A stretch of 64,000 bases of DNA, taken from assembly GCA_947623915.1 (NCBI GenBank), contig CANQIB010000008.1:1-64000 (forward strand). The letters are read 5' to 3'. This document shows, in pieces, positions 41,689-50,967 of the stretch (its first letter is position 1; each line of letters opens with the position of its first letter). A program made the translations under genes and the position numbers. The DNA comes from an uncultured Ruminiclostridium sp. GTDB lineage: Bacteria; Bacillota; Clostridia; Oscillospirales; Ruminococcaceae. Under the pieces are notes generated by a model. It ran no database searches and was not told where the DNA came from. It saw nothing but the letters and a program-made list of their open reading frames with translations.

Positions 41689-43170
41689 ATGAAGAAAAGA
41701 ATTTTAGCGGCTCTTCTCGCATCGGCTACGCTGATAAGCATAGCAGGCTGCGAATCGACCGCGACGACCTCTTCGACCGGCGGCACCGAAAGTACGGCAG
41801 ACAGCACCGCTGAAAGCACGGCTGACAGCACCGCTGAAAGCAGCACGGAAGAGAGCACCGGCGGAGACGAGACCCCGGATCCTGCCAAGCATATTGACAA
41901 GATGACTCTCGCTGAGGGTGAGGGCACTCATCTTAACATTTATGTTTGGAACGACGAGTGGAAGGACTACTTTGAGACTTATCTCAAGGATAAGCTGCCT
42001 GATGGCGTTACCTATGACTTCACCATCACTCCGAGCGATGACGGCGCATATCAGACCAAGCTGGACACGGATCTTCCCAAGAACACCCAGAACACCAGCG
42101 ATCCTATCGACCTGTTCCTGTTCGAGGCTGATTACTGCACAAAGTACGTTGACGCTGACGTAACTCTTGATGTTAAGGATCTCGGCATCACCGACGAGGA
42201 CATGGCTAACATGTACAAGTACACTACCGACGTTGTTACCTCTTCCGACGGAAAGGTAAAGGGTCTGTCTTGGCAGGCAACTCCCGGTCTGTTCGCTTAT
42301 CGTACAAGGATAGCTGAGGACGTACTCGGCACTTCCGATCCCGATGAGGTACAGGAAGCACTTTCCGACTGGACCAAGTTCAACGATGTAGCTGCAAAGG
42401 CACAGGAGAAGGGCTACAAGATGCTCTCCGGTTATGATGACGCTTACCGTGTATTCTCCAACAACGTTTCGGCTCCTTGGGTAAACGAGAACAACGAGAT
42501 AATCATTGACGATCAGCTCATGGCTTGGGTAGACCAGACCAAGGATTACACCGACAAGGGCTACAACAACAAGACTACTCTTTGGGCAGACGCTTGGACC
42601 GCTGACCAGGGCCCCGGCGCTAACGTATTCGGTTTCTTCTATTCTACATGGGGCATCAACTTCACTCTGGCCGGCAACTCTCTTGAAACAAAGACTGATA
42701 AAGGCGGAAAGCTGGAAGTAGGCAACGGCGAATACGGCGAGTGGAAGGTTTGCTACGGTCCTCAGAGCTACTTCTGGGGCGGCACATGGCTCGCAGCAGC
42801 TAACGGCACCGACAACAAGCAGCTCGTTGGACAGATCATGAAGGACTTCTGCTGCAACGCAGACTTCCTGAAGGACTTCTCCAAGGTTACCAGCGACTAT
42901 GTAAACAACGACTCCATAATGAAGGAGATCGCAGCTGATCCCGAGTACGGTTCGGCATTCCTCGGTGGCCAGAACCACATTGCTCTGTTCGTTGACGTTG
43001 CTCCTGACATCTCTATGGATAAGTGCACCAAGTACGACCAGATCTGCAACGAAAAGTTCCAGAGTGCGTTCAAGGAGTACTTTGCTGGCTCAGTTGATAA
43101 GGATACCGCTCTTAACAACTTCTATACGCTTGTTATCGAAGCATATCCCGAGCTGAAAAAGCCCGCGTGA
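41689..43170 (+). CDS. ABC importer solute-binding lipoprotein (carbohydrate)
   Basis: 493 aa. Lipobox signal peptide MKKRILAALLASATLISIAG with Cys21, an acidic Ser/Thr/Glu linker of about 45 aa, then a family 1 solute-binding domain (LNIYVWNDEWKDYFETYL, FGFFYSTWGINFTLAGN). Such proteins capture oligosaccharides for MalFG-type permeases, which follow. Codon use is strikingly biased to C-ending codons (AAC, AAG, GAC), as expected for a highly expressed gene. ATG 41689 follows GGAGGAA; the longer frame from 41542 starts inside the promoter and is rejected. Confidence 0.92.
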   Translation: MKKRILAALLASATLISIAGCESTATTSSTGGTESTADSTAESTADSTAESSTEESTGGDETPDPAKHIDKMTLAEGEGTHLNIYVWNDEWKDYFETYLKDKLPDGVTYDFTITPSDDGAYQTKLDTDLPKNTQNTSDPIDLFLFEADYCTKYVDADVTLDVKDLGITDEDMANMYKYTTDVVTSSDGKVKGLSWQATPGLFAYRTRIAEDVLGTSDPDEVQEALSDWTKFNDVAAKAQEKGYKMLSGYDDAYRVFSNNVSAPWVNENNEIIIDDQLMAWVDQTKDYTDKGYNNKTTLWADAWTADQGPGANVFGFFYSTWGINFTLAGNSLETKTDKGGKLEVGNGEYGEWKVCYGPQSYFWGGTWLAAANGTDNKQLVGQIMKDFCCNADFLKDFSKVTSDYVNNDSIMKEIAADPEYGSAFLGGQNHIALFVDVAPDISMDKCTKYDQICNEKFQSAFKEYFAGSVDKDTALNNFYTLVIEAYPELKKPA

Positions 43171-43210
43171 GTTTCTGACTTGACGTCGGTCTGACCGACA
43201 AATAACATCT

Positions 43211-43290
43211 CTTGACTGCGGGTTCGTCGCGGATTCGCAGTCAAGTATGTTAATGGGACGAATTGCTTTGCTTTCGTCCTGTTAACATGC
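43211..43290 (+). other. Twin hairpins between binding protein and permease genes
   Basis: CTTGACTGCG/CGCAGTCAAG (43211-43245, perfect 10 bp) and a longer stem ATGTTAA.GGGACGAA/TTCGTCC.GTTAACAT (43247-43288). No T-run follows, so they probably protect the binding-protein mRNA and reduce expression of the downstream permeases, a common device in such operons. Confidence 0.6.
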
Positions 43291-43327
43291 TTGACTCAAA
43301 GCATGAATAAAAAAGTGAGGTGTTATT

Positions 43328-44338
43328 ATGGCTCAGCAGGTTGCTGTTGAAAAAGCGCCAACCCCGAAAAAGAAAGGCGGAGGAATAGGGAAATATAAAA
43401 AATGGGGATATATTTTCATGATCCCGTTTACCGTTGTATTTCTTGTTTTCCAGGCTTGGCCGCTTATCCAAACTTTCTATTACAGCGTATTTGAATATTT
43501 CAGGAGCGGACTCGATTATATCGGACCGAATTTTGTCGGACTTGACAATTTCGCGTCGATATTTGATTTCAGCAAGGTAAATATTTTCGGACTTACTTAT
43601 AACACTCTCGTTATGTGGGCTATAGGATTTATCCCGCAGATAATCATTTCACTTCTTTTTGCGTACTGGTTCACAAACGTAAGGTTAAGACTGAAATGTC
43701 TCGGTCTTTTCAAGACCATTATTTATATGCCCAACCTGATAATGGCTTCCGCATTTGCGATGTTGATATTCTCTATCTTCTCGGATATAGGACCTGTCAA
43801 CGACATTATCAAGATATTCAACAACGGTGAGCCGTTCCGTTTCCTTGACTATACCTACAGCACGATGGGACTTGTCGGACTTATGAACTTCATGATGTGG
43901 TTCGGCAACACCACGATACTTCTGATGGCTGCCATGATGGGTATAAACGAATCCGTCATCGAGGCGGCGGAAATAGACGGTGCAAACAGTGGTCAGATAT
44001 TCTGGAAGATAACTCTTCCGCTTATCAGACCCATACTCGTATATGTTCTTATCACTTCGCTCATCGGCGGTTTGCAGATGTACGATGTTCCGCAGATACT
44101 TACCAACGGTACAGGCGGACCGAATTTCACCACCAGAACGCTTATCATGTACCTCAGCTCGAACATTTCCGGCAACCCGAACTACGGTCTTGCAGGCGCT
44201 ATATCGGTAGTTATCTTCATTATCTGCGCTGCACTCAGCCTGATAGTTTATTACGGATTTGCAGCCGATAAAACTTCAAGAGAAGCGAACAAGGCGGCTA
44301 AGGCTGCGTTGAAGGCAGAGAAAAGGAGGGGCGTATAA
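43328..44338 (+). CDS. ABC sugar importer permease, MalF type
   Basis: 336 aa with six transmembrane helices after a basic N-terminus (APTPKKKGGGIGKYKKWGY). The coupling EAA loop reads EAAEIDGANSGQIFWKITLP near residue 218, which contacts the ATPase. It ends in a charged tail (ANKAAKAALKAEKRRGV). It overlaps the next gene by one base (TAATG). No ATP-binding subunit is encoded nearby, so a shared MsmK/MsiK-type ATPase elsewhere is expected. Confidence 0.93.
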   Translation: MAQQVAVEKAPTPKKKGGGIGKYKKWGYIFMIPFTVVFLVFQAWPLIQTFYYSVFEYFRSGLDYIGPNFVGLDNFASIFDFSKVNIFGLTYNTLVMWAIGFIPQIIISLLFAYWFTNVRLRLKCLGLFKTIIYMPNLIMASAFAMLIFSIFSDIGPVNDIIKIFNNGEPFRFLDYTYSTMGLVGLMNFMMWFGNTTILLMAAMMGINESVIEAAEIDGANSGQIFWKITLPLIRPILVYVLITSLIGGLQMYDVPQILTNGTGGPNFTTRTLIMYLSSNISGNPNYGLAGAISVVIFIICAALSLIVYYGFAADKTSREANKAAKAALKAEKRRGV

Positions 44339-45252
44339 TGGCAAAGAAAGATAAGAATTTGCCGGAGGTAAAATCCGCGCTTCAGCAGCCCAACGGTGAT
44401 CCGTCCATGAAACCGGACCACGGTCTGCTGATACACAGAATAGTATGCTACGTTGTATTGACGTTTTTCTCGATACTCTGTCTGTTCTTCTTCTACATAC
44501 TGATAATAAACTCCACCCGTGAGCATAACGAAATAACGGCAGGTTTTTCGCTCATTCCCGGAGTGTCCTTCGTAAACAACTTTGTCAGCGCGGTCACCGA
44601 TGCCACGATACCGGTCGTAAGAGGTATTATCAACAGCCTTATAATAGCAGGTTCAAGCGCTATACTGTCGATATACTTCTCCGCGATGACCGCTTACGCG
44701 ATACACGTTTACGACTTCAAGGGCAAGAAGTTCATGTTCAACTTCATACTTATCATAATGACGATACCCACACAGCTCAGCGCGCTCGGTCTGTTTACCA
44801 TGTGCACCGACTGGCATATCAGAGATACCTTTATCCCGTTGATAGTTCCTTCGGTCGCTGCTCCCACGGTATTCTTCTTCATGATACAGTATATGAAGAG
44901 CTCGCTGCCCCTCGACATCATCGAGGCTGCCCGTATCGACGGTTCGGGCGAGTTCAGGACCTTTAACACCATCGTACTTCCAATACTGAAACCCGCTCTT
45001 GCGGTACAGGCGATATTCAGCTTCGTGGCGTCCTGGAATAACTACTTTGTTCCCGGTCTGATACTGGATTCTACCGAGAACAAGACGCTGCCGATAATGA
45101 TAGCTCAGCTGCGTGGCGCGGACTTCCTGAAGTTTGACCTCGGTAAGGTTTATATGTTCATCTTCATTGCGATAGTACCCGTAATGATAGTGTACTTCTG
45201 CCTTTCCAAGTTCATAATCGCGGGCGTCGCAGTTGGCGGTGTAAAGGAATAA
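44338..45252 (+). CDS. ABC sugar importer permease, MalG type
   Basis: 304 aa, six transmembrane helices; EAA loop EAARIDGSGEFRTFNTIVLP near residue 197, and the typical MalG end (SKFIIAGVAVGGVKE). Partner of the preceding permease, to which it is translationally coupled. Last gene of the importer operon, followed by a strong terminator. Confidence 0.94.
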   Translation: MAKKDKNLPEVKSALQQPNGDPSMKPDHGLLIHRIVCYVVLTFFSILCLFFFYILIINSTREHNEITAGFSLIPGVSFVNNFVSAVTDATIPVVRGIINSLIIAGSSAILSIYFSAMTAYAIHVYDFKGKKFMFNFILIIMTIPTQLSALGLFTMCTDWHIRDTFIPLIVPSVAAPTVFFFMIQYMKSSLPLDIIEAARIDGSGEFRTFNTIVLPILKPALAVQAIFSFVASWNNYFVPGLILDSTENKTLPIMIAQLRGADFLKFDLGKVYMFIFIAIVPVMIVYFCLSKFIIAGVAVGGVKE

Positions 45253-45288
45253 TCGCTTATAAGTCTTTTCATAATATACTCCTTAGTA

Positions 45289-45322
45289 GGGAAGTCCTCC
45301 GGATTTTTTCGGGGGGCTTCCC
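45289..45322 (+). terminator. Terminator of the ABC importer operon
   Basis: GGGAAGTCCTCCG pairs with CGGGGGGCTTCCC (with G-T pairs) around GATTTTTT, then TCATTTTAG. Confidence 0.8.
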
Positions 45323-45335
45323 TCATTTTAGATAT

Positions 45336-45366
45336 AAAAATTCCCCGTTTTAAACGGGGGAATTTT
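45336..45366 (-). terminator. Terminator of the HD-GYP regulator gene
   Basis: AATTCCCCGTTT/AAACGGGGGAATT stem; on the minus strand the stem is followed by TTTTTATATC. It lies 18 nt past the stop codon. Confidence 0.8.
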
Positions 45367-45383
45367 ATGTAACGTAAGTTTGC

Positions 45384-46439
45384 TTACAACACTAAGTCAT
45401 GCTCGTTTTTAACGTTGCATTCGTTCTTTCTTAAAATCTCAAGCACCTTGGGATTGAATACGCCGCATTCTCCGTTATATATCATGTTCAGCGCCGTTTC
45501 GTGGTCGAACGCGGCTTTGTAACATCTCGGAGAGGTGAGCGCGTCGTAAACGTCCGCAAGCGCGACTATCTGCGCCCATATGGTTATTTCATCACCTGCA
45601 AGCCCGTCGGGATAGCCTCTGCCGTCCCATCTTTCATGGTGGTGCCGACATATATCTATCGCGTACTTGAACGTGTCGTCGTCGAATATCTTGTTCGGTA
45701 TATTTTCCAGCATTTCGCCGCCTTTGACGGTGTGCTGTTTCATTATCTCGAATTCTTCCTTGGTAAGCCTGCCGGGCTTGTTCAGAATTCCGTCGGGTAT
45801 CGCTATCTTGCCGACGTCATGCAGAATGGACGCGTTTACGACTTTTTCTATCTCCACTCTGTCCATGTAGTATTCCGGATAGGTATCGCTGATAGAGGTA
45901 AGCAGTATTCGGGTAAGTCCGCATATGCGTCTGACGTGCTCGCCCGATTCGCAGTCCCGAAACTCTATCAGAGTAGCCAGCGTTTCTATCATGGATTTGT
46001 TTATCTTACTGAGCTTTTTTATCTGCTCGTTCACTATTTCAACAAGCTCGTTTCTGTGTCCGTAAAGCTCGATGATATTCGTTATTCTTGATTTGATAAA
46101 GTTCATGATGAACGGCTTGGAGATAACGTCCACCGCGCCGAGCTCGTATGCCTCGGTCAGCGTGTCCTCGTTATCGGCGGCGGTTATTATGAACACGGGT
46201 ATGTGGTTTATCTTGCCTGTGCGGTTAAGCTCCCGCAGTACCGATATGCCGTCCATCTCCGGCATGATAAGATCCAGCAGTACGGCCGCTATATCTCTGT
46301 GCGCGTTTATCGTTTCCATCGCCTGCTTGCCGTTCTCGGCTTCAATAATGTGATATGTGTCTGTAAATCCCTCGGCAAGTATCGCCCTGTTTATTTCCAT
46401 ATCATCGACTATCAAAATCGTTTTATCTTTATTTTCCAT
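45384..46439 (-). CDS. Response regulator with HD-GYP phosphodiesterase domain
   Basis: 351 aa. Receiver domain 1-125 with the phosphoacceptor Asp56 (VLLDLIMPEMDG), then a linker and an HD-GYP domain with HDVGKIAIPDGILN near 208 and HHERWDGRGYPDGLAGDEI near 270. HD-GYP proteins of the RpfG group hydrolyse cyclic di-GMP, and the metal-binding HD and GYP residues are all present. It may receive phosphate from the hybrid kinase at 24-27 kb through the Hpt protein encoded just upstream. Confidence 0.92.
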   Translation of the reverse strand: MENKDKTILIVDDMEINRAILAEGFTDTYHIIEAENGKQAMETINAHRDIAAVLLDLIMPEMDGISVLRELNRTGKINHIPVFIITAADNEDTLTEAYELGAVDVISKPFIMNFIKSRITNIIELYGHRNELVEIVNEQIKKLSKINKSMIETLATLIEFRDCESGEHVRRICGLTRILLTSISDTYPEYYMDRVEIEKVVNASILHDVGKIAIPDGILNKPGRLTKEEFEIMKQHTVKGGEMLENIPNKIFDDDTFKYAIDICRHHHERWDGRGYPDGLAGDEITIWAQIVALADVYDALTSPRCYKAAFDHETALNMIYNGECGVFNPKVLEILRKNECNVKNEHDLVL

Positions 46440-46527
46440 TTCTTTTGACGCCCTGAAATGAAAGCGTCACTCCTTTCTCTTTTTTTGGCTGTATACAGCC
46501 TTGGTAAAAAGATAGTTCGCGCAGGGT

Positions 46528-46878
46528 CTATTGATCGTTTTCTATGCAGTTTAAGATCTCGTTTTCGAGGGGCAGGACGGCTTCAACGACTTCGCGCGCC
46601 TTTTCCGGCTCGTTCTCTCTGAGCAGGCGCACCGCCTCGGAATATGCCTGATAAAGCGGAGTTACCGAAAGATTTCCCGTCACTCCTTTAAGAGTGTGCG
46701 TGCTTTCCAGCGCCGCCTGATAATCCTTTTCGTCAAAGTGCTTCATGACCTCCTGAGATCTTACGTTCGCGGGGAGCTTGCCCATCATTCTTTCATAAAG
46801 CGCGGCATTGCCCATAAACCGCTTTAATCCCTCGTCGGTGTTTACTCCCAGTTCCTTTAATTTGTCGATCATGCTCAT
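46528..46878 (-). CDS. Histidine phosphotransfer (Hpt) protein
   Basis: 116-aa stand-alone Hpt domain, a four-helix bundle carrying His61 in ESTHTLKGVTGNLSV. It passes phosphate between receiver domains in multistep relays. ATG 46878 follows AAGGAG with 8-nt spacing; the longer frame from 46953 is rejected. It precedes the HD-GYP regulator by 88 nt on the same strand, so a relay of hybrid kinase, Hpt and HD-GYP regulator is plausible. Confidence 0.9.
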   Translation of the reverse strand: MSMIDKLKELGVNTDEGLKRFMGNAALYERMMGKLPANVRSQEVMKHFDEKDYQAALESTHTLKGVTGNLSVTPLYQAYSEAVRLLRENEPEKAREVVEAVLPLENEILNCIENDQ

Positions 46879-47068
46879 TTGATTTGCTCCTTTTTGTAAA
46901 AACTTTTGCGGCAGAAACGTTCTGTCGGAAGTATATCGCTCAGGCGCTTTCAATAAACAGGTGCTTTAAAACTTTCGAGCGCCTATGTTAAAATCGTTAG
47001 ATATGTCCTTTATATTATAACACATATTAAGTAGGATTTCAATACCGAATTTAAGTTTTTATGCAGGG

Positions 47069-47097
47069 TTGACAAATTGCCGCCGTTTTGATATACT
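47069..47097 (+). promoter_or_regulatory. Promoter of the esterase gene
   Basis: TTGACA (47069-47074) and TATACT (47092-47097), 17-nt spacer, about 38 nt before the start codon. Confidence 0.82.
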
Positions 47098-47135
47098 TTT
47101 TAGTATAAAGAAAGTCTGTTGCAGGAGGTAATATC

Positions 47136-48305
47136 ATGAAATTTAAGGCAGCGGCAGCCGTAGGCTGTGCGATTTTACTTTTGGGGAGCATTACAGCCTG
47201 CTCACAGGATCAAAACGCGGGTGCGTATCAGATAGGAGAGGACGGAATGAAAACATACATACCCGACAGCACAAACGTAAAAAGGCTCGGACGTACATAC
47301 GAGCTTGAGGATTCGCTATGGCTTACTTTTTCAGGTTCGGGCGCAGAGTTCACCTTTAACGGAAAAAGAGCGACGGTAACTTTTGCGGGCGACGACAATG
47401 TAGCGACCGAAACGGCGGAAAATCAGGCGAGGGTGGCTATCTACCTCAACGGTGAAAGGGTAGTGGACGAGATGATTACCCAGCCCGAACAAACCTTTGA
47501 AGTATTCAACAGCGACGCCGCGGAGGACTGCACGGTAAGGATAATAAAGCTTTCGGAGACCGCGATGTCAACGGTCGGCATCACCAAAATATCGGTGGAT
47601 TCCGACGAGGGCATAAAGCCTACCGAGGCAAAGGACCTTGCGATAGAGTTCGTGGGAGATTCGATAACCTGCGGATACGGCGTAGACGATGAGGACAAGG
47701 AACACCATTTTGCAACTTCCACAGAGGACGTTACCAAGGCTTATGCTTATAAGACCGCCGAGGCGCTCGACGCGGACTACAGCATGGTATCTATAAGCGG
47801 ATACGGTATCATATCAGGTTATTCCGACGGTAAGAAGAAGGTGTCTTCCCAGACCATACCGCAATATTACGAGAAAATGGGATTTTGCTACGGCCCGTAT
47901 AAAGAGCAAAGACCCAACCAGGTAGACTGGGATTTTTCACAGTACACCCCCGATATGGTTGTTATCAACCTCGGAACGAACGATGACAGCTACACCCTCA
48001 ACGACGCCGAAAAGCAGCAGGAATACTGCGACGAGTATGTTGAGTTTTTAAAGACCGTGCGCAAGGACAATCCCGATTCCATCATACTCTGCACTCTGGG
48101 AATAATGGGCGACAGACTGTTCCCGACCATTGAAAAGGCGGTTGCCGCATATACCGAGCAGACCGACGACAAAAACATCTATACGATGAAATTTGACCCG
48201 CAGGACCCCAATGACGGATACGCCGCAGACTGGCACCCCACTCAGACCACCCATGAAAAAGCGTCGGCTAAGCTGGTGGAGAAGATAAAAGAGCTTATCG
48301 GCTGA
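47136..48305 (+). CDS. SGNH esterase lipoprotein, carbohydrate esterase 2-like
   Basis: 389 aa. Lipobox signal (LLLGSITAC, Cys22), an N-terminal jelly-roll domain of about 130 aa (DSLWLTFSGSGAEFTF), then an SGNH hydrolase domain: FVGDSITCGYG with the catalytic Ser near residue 175, VINLGTNDDS near 280 and DWHPTQTTHEKAS with the catalytic His near 370. This two-domain build and the GDSITCGYG block match CE2 acetyl esterases that de-acetylate plant polysaccharides. It probably works at the cell surface alongside glycan uptake. Confidence 0.88.
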   Translation: MKFKAAAAVGCAILLLGSITACSQDQNAGAYQIGEDGMKTYIPDSTNVKRLGRTYELEDSLWLTFSGSGAEFTFNGKRATVTFAGDDNVATETAENQARVAIYLNGERVVDEMITQPEQTFEVFNSDAAEDCTVRIIKLSETAMSTVGITKISVDSDEGIKPTEAKDLAIEFVGDSITCGYGVDDEDKEHHFATSTEDVTKAYAYKTAEALDADYSMVSISGYGIISGYSDGKKKVSSQTIPQYYEKMGFCYGPYKEQRPNQVDWDFSQYTPDMVVINLGTNDDSYTLNDAEKQQEYCDEYVEFLKTVRKDNPDSIILCTLGIMGDRLFPTIEKAVAAYTEQTDDKNIYTMKFDPQDPNDGYAADWHPTQTTHEKASAKLVEKIKELIG

Positions 48306-48333
48306 TATTGCCGTACCGTTTTCGGGAGGGAAA

Positions 48334-48819
48334 ATGCCGATACACAACATACCGCCTGTGTACAACGCCGACAGCAGGATACTTATACTGGGTTCTTTTC
48401 CGTCCGTGAAAAGCAGGGAAGGGATGTTTTTCTATCATCACCCTCAAAACCGCTTTTGGAAAGTGATAAGCGCGGTATTTGACGAGGATTGTCCGCAGAC
48501 GGTGGAGCAAAAGAAGAAACTGCTGTTAAAGCACGGCGTCGCTTTGTGGGACGTCGTTCAAAGCTGTACCGTGACAGGCTCTTCCGACAGCAGCATAAAA
48601 GACGCTGTCGCAAATCCGCTGCGGCTTATTCTGGATAACAGCCGCGTAAGCGCGATATTCACCAACGGAAACACCGCCTTTACGCTTTATAACAGGCTTT
48701 GCCGAGAGGAAACGGGAATGTCGGCAGTCGGGCTGCCTTCCACCAGTCCCGCGAACGCCGCGTTTTCGCTTGATCGGCTCATCGAAATATGGAAAGAAAA
48801 AATTTTAAGTAAAATTTAA
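48334..48819 (+). CDS. Hypoxanthine/uracil DNA glycosylase
   Basis: 161-aa base-excision repair enzyme of the uracil-DNA glycosylase superfamily, close to family 6 hypoxanthine (deoxyinosine) glycosylases. N-terminal ILILGSFPSVKSREGMFFYH with HPQNRFWKVI, GVALWDVVQSC near 69, and LPSTSPANAAF near 131, which corresponds to the C-terminal substrate motif. It removes deaminated bases. Short gap after the esterase gene, so probably co-transcribed with it. Confidence 0.88.
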   Translation: MPIHNIPPVYNADSRILILGSFPSVKSREGMFFYHHPQNRFWKVISAVFDEDCPQTVEQKKKLLLKHGVALWDVVQSCTVTGSSDSSIKDAVANPLRLILDNSRVSAIFTNGNTAFTLYNRLCREETGMSAVGLPSTSPANAAFSLDRLIEIWKEKILSKI

Positions 48820-48828
48820 AAAAAACAG

Positions 48829-48857
48829 TTGACATTTTGGCGGATGTAGTGTATAAT
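48829..48857 (+). promoter_or_regulatory. Promoter of the leuA T-box transcript
   Basis: Consensus TTGACA (48829-48834) and TATAAT (48852-48857) with a 17-nt spacer. Confidence 0.9.
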
Positions 48858-48863
48858 AAATAT

Positions 48864-49124
48864 AATATATAAAAGCGTTGATTGGGAGAAAAGCCTTTAT
48901 TCGACATTCAGAGAGCCGGCGTTTGGTGCAAGACGGCTGCGGAGAAAGGAAATGACTCGCCCAAGAGCTGCGCGGCTGAAAATTTACAGTAGGCTGCGAC
49001 GGGGGCTCCCGTTATAGAGTAACACATTGTTTGATGTGGTTGAGGTGCGGTGTGTGAGCATTGCATGAATTGAAGTGGTAACACGGGTATAAGCTCGTCT
49101 TCTGTACGGAAGGCGGGCTTTTTT
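48864..49124 (+). ncRNA. T-box leader, probably leucine-specific
   Basis: Stem I with AG bulge (AGAGAGCCGG), then the conserved AGTAGG (48988-48993) and CGGG...CCCGTTA block, the T-box GAAGTGGTAACACGGG (49072-49087), and a terminator AGCTCGTCTTC/GGAAGGCGGGCT with T-run to 49124. The UGGU in the T-box pairs with an NCCA end having A73, as in tRNA-Leu. A CTC triplet at 48956-48958 sits where the specifier should be (Leu). Uncharged tRNA-Leu would stabilise the antiterminator and switch on leuA. Confidence 0.9.
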
Positions 49125-49202
49125 GTGTACGGAAGGCGGCTTTTTGATAGTACCGTATCCAAAACTCCGTTCAAACTGAAAAACGCAAGGGAGGATCTTA
49201 AT

Positions 49203-50876
49203 ATGACAAACAAAGGAAAATATTCGAGAGGCTATTTTATGCCCCCGACAGAGTGCATGGACTGGGCAAAGAAAGAGTATGTGGACAAAGCGCCGATATG
49301 GTGTTCGGTGGATCTGCGCGACGGAAATCAGGCTTTGATAGTTCCTATGAGCTTGGAGGAAAAGCTGGAATTTTTCAAAATGCTGGTAAAGATAGGGTTT
49401 AAGGAGATAGAGATAGGCTTTCCCGCGGCGTCGGAAACCGAATACGAGTTTTGCCGCGCGCTCATCGAGCAGGAGCTTATACCCGACGACGTTACCATTC
49501 AGGTGCTTACTCAGTCGAGAGAGCATATCATCAAGAAAACCTTTGAGGCGCTGCGCGGGGCAAAGCACGCGGTAGTGCATCTTTACAATTCCACATCCGT
49601 GGCGCAAAGAGAACAGGTATTTAAAAAGGATAAGACTGAGATAACCGAAATAGCGGTATCCGGCGCAAAGCTGCTTAAGGAGTATCGCGAAAAGACTCCC
49701 GGCGAATTCAAGTTTGAATATTCACCTGAGAGCTTTACGGGTACCGAGCCGGAATATGCGTTGGAAATATGCAACGCCGTACTTGACGTATGGCAGCCCA
49801 CGCCTGAGGACAAGGTAATAATCAATCTGCCGGTAACGGTGGAAATGTCCATGCCTCATGTGTACGCTTCTCAGATAGAGTATATGTGCAAGAATATGAA
49901 GTACCGCGAAAACGTCATCGTATCGCTCCACCCGCATAACGACAGAGGCTGTGCCGTAGCGGACAGCGAAATGGGCTTGCTCGCGGGAGGCGATAGGATA
50001 GAGGGTACGTTGTTCGGCAACGGAGAACGCACCGGAAACGTGGATATAATCACCCTCGCGCTTAATATGTATACCCATGGCGTTGACCCAGGACTGGATT
50101 TTTCCGATATTCCCGCGATAACAAAGGTATATGAAAAAATGACCTGCATGAAGGTTTACGAAAGGCAGCCGTATTCCGGCGCGCTGGTATTCGCCGCTTT
50201 TTCAGGCTCTCATCAGGACGCTATCGCCAAGGGAATGAAGTGGAGAGAGGAAAAGGGGCTTACACAATGGACCGTGCCGTATCTCCCCATCGACCCCAAG
50301 GATCTCGGCAGACAGTATGACGGCGACGTTATCAGGATAAACAGTCAGAGTGGCAAGGGCGGCATAGGCTTTTTGCTGGAAACCAAATTCGGCGTAGATC
50401 TTCCCAAGAAATTCCGCGAGAAAGTCGGATATACCGTAAAGGGCGTTTCCGACCATCTCCACAAGGAGCTGTCGCCCGATGAGGTCTACGGCGTATTCCG
50501 CGATAATTTTGTAAATATCGAAACGGATATAAAGGTGATAGAGGCACATTATGTTCAGGAAGAAAACGGCGCGAGAATAGCGGCGGAGGTCACGGTAGAG
50601 CATAAGGGCAGCAGGGGAGTATACCGCGGCAAGGGCAACGGCAGGCTTGACGCGGTGAGCAACGCAATAAAGGAAGGACTCGGCTTTAATTACACTATTG
50701 CCACTTATACCGAGCACGCGTTGGAGGTAGGTTCTAAATCCAAGGCAGCGGCTTATGTTGAAATAACCGACGCTGACGGAAACTCCTCGTGGGGCGCGGG
50801 AATACACACCGATATAATAAACTCCTCGGTAAGCGCGCTCGTAAGCGCCATCAACAACAGCAATATCGCAAAATAA
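49203..50876 (+). CDS. leuA: 2-isopropylmalate synthase LeuA (long type)
   Basis: First committed step of leucine synthesis: acetyl-CoA plus 2-oxoisovalerate. The 557-aa product has RGYFMPPTECMDWAKKEYVD at the start, the catalytic SVDLRDGNQALI near residue 33, the metal-binding SLHPHNDRG near 240, and a C-terminal regulatory domain (from about 420) for leucine feedback. RGYFMPP and the length place it in the longer LeuA subtype. ATG 49203 follows GGGAGGATCTTA; a frame extended to 49125 begins in the T-box terminator. Expression is set by the T-box. Confidence 0.95.
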   Translation: MTNKGKYSRGYFMPPTECMDWAKKEYVDKAPIWCSVDLRDGNQALIVPMSLEEKLEFFKMLVKIGFKEIEIGFPAASETEYEFCRALIEQELIPDDVTIQVLTQSREHIIKKTFEALRGAKHAVVHLYNSTSVAQREQVFKKDKTEITEIAVSGAKLLKEYREKTPGEFKFEYSPESFTGTEPEYALEICNAVLDVWQPTPEDKVIINLPVTVEMSMPHVYASQIEYMCKNMKYRENVIVSLHPHNDRGCAVADSEMGLLAGGDRIEGTLFGNGERTGNVDIITLALNMYTHGVDPGLDFSDIPAITKVYEKMTCMKVYERQPYSGALVFAAFSGSHQDAIAKGMKWREEKGLTQWTVPYLPIDPKDLGRQYDGDVIRINSQSGKGGIGFLLETKFGVDLPKKFREKVGYTVKGVSDHLHKELSPDEVYGVFRDNFVNIETDIKVIEAHYVQEENGARIAAEVTVEHKGSRGVYRGKGNGRLDAVSNAIKEGLGFNYTIATYTEHALEVGSKSKAAAYVEITDADGNSSWGAGIHTDIINSSVSALVSAINNSNIAK

Positions 50877-50896
50877 TGACGGCGGGAGAAAAATAT

Positions 50897-50932
50897 AACG
50901 GACATTGTCGATTTTGACAATGTCCGTTTTCT
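50897..50932 (+). terminator. Terminator of leuA
   Basis: AACGGACATTGTC/GACAATGTCCGTT, a 13-bp perfect stem, followed by TTCTTTCCC. Confidence 0.88.
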
Positions 50933-50967
50933 TTCCCTCCTTTCGTTACCGAATGACGACAATAAAA

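Noticed and set aside
41704-42978. 424-codon ORF antisense to the solute-binding protein
   Set aside because: Shadow of the strongly biased codon use of the sense gene; no ribosome site or recognisable protein.
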